A DNA stretch of 7,168 nucleotides. Source: an uncultured Desulfovibrionaceae bacterium. Lineage in GTDB: Bacteria > Desulfobacterota > Desulfovibrionia > Desulfovibrionales > Desulfovibrionaceae. This document shows positions 7,115-7,168 of this stretch, piece after piece; the stretch's first letter is position 1; each line of letters begins with the position of its first letter. The stretch covers positions 1 to 7,168 of the forward strand of contig CAMTOM010000072.1 in the NCBI GenBank assembly GCA_947074125.1, in the 5' to 3' direction. The position numbers were made by a program, and so were the translations under genes. Below the pieces are notes generated by a model. It did not search any database, was not told the DNA's origin, and saw nothing but the letters and a program-made list of their open reading frames with translations.

Positions 7115-7168
7115 AGCACTGAAAAACACGCCACCAGCCCGTTCATCTCTTACGAGCGTGTGCTTTTT
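7115..7168 (+). terminator. Possible weak terminator at the operon end
   Basis: After the flxA stop, ACACGC (7126-7131) can pair with GCGTGT (7156-7161), or AGCAC (7115-7119) with GTGCT (7160-7164). A T-run then continues to the window edge. The loop is long (about 24 bases, perhaps with a small inner CGT/ACG stem), so as an intrinsic terminator it is weak. The inner stem also has A- and T-runs on either side and could work from both strands. The end is cut by the window. Confidence 0.35.

Noticed and set aside
7110..7168. TGA at the end of flxA as a selenocysteine codon
   Set aside because: The family has no known redox role for this position, and the downstream sequence offers only a weak, long-loop hairpin rather than a compact SECIS-like stem close to the TGA.
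1..7168. Mobile elements, CRISPR arrays, tRNA or rRNA genes, integration sites
   Set aside because: The window is almost completely filled by one collinear operon; no terminal repeats, transposase motifs, spaced direct repeats or tRNA-like folds were seen.

Overview
The window carries one dense operon on the + strand that encodes nearly all of an Hdr-Flx (heterodisulfide reductase / flavin oxidoreductase) complex. The gene order is hdrC (missing its first few codons), hdrB, hdrA, a fused flxD-flxC gene, flxB and flxA. This matches the hdrABC/flxABCD set known from Desulfovibrio and other anaerobic bacteria. That order, the strict-anaerobe enzymology and a base composition near 50% G+C by eye suggest a sulfate-reducing or related deltaproteobacterium of the Desulfovibrionaceae. 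The genus cannot be fixed from this window alone.

Layout: 2-562 hdrC, cut by the window edge; 559-1452 hdrB; 1449-3410 hdrA; 3398-4846 flxD-flxC fusion; 4843-5907 flxB; 5919-7112 flxA; 7113-7168 a short tail with a weak hairpin and a T-run. Three junctions are ATGA stop/start overlaps and a fourth overlaps by 13 bases. Only flxA is separated (by 11 bases), and it has its own ribosome binding site. No gene is supported on the minus strand.

How the parts fit (known family roles plus inference): FlxA binds FAD and NAD(H) and should pass electrons through its [2Fe-2S] cluster to the iron-sulfur proteins FlxB and FlxC. The MvhD-like FlxD part then hands them to HdrA, which carries FAD and many [4Fe-4S] clusters and is the expected site of flavin-based electron bifurcation. 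One branch would reduce ferredoxin. The other would run through HdrC to the CCG-type clusters of HdrB, which reduce a disulfide; DsrC trisulfide/disulfide is the substrate usually proposed in sulfate reducers. All the cluster-ligand motifs I looked for are intact, so the complex looks functional.

Most worth a second look are the two ends of FlxA. It has an extra N-terminal region of about 130 residues, Lys/Ala/Pro-rich, with four tandem octapeptide repeats. Its C-terminus stops early, straight after the [2Fe-2S] motif, and the bases behind the stop still read like the expected family tail.
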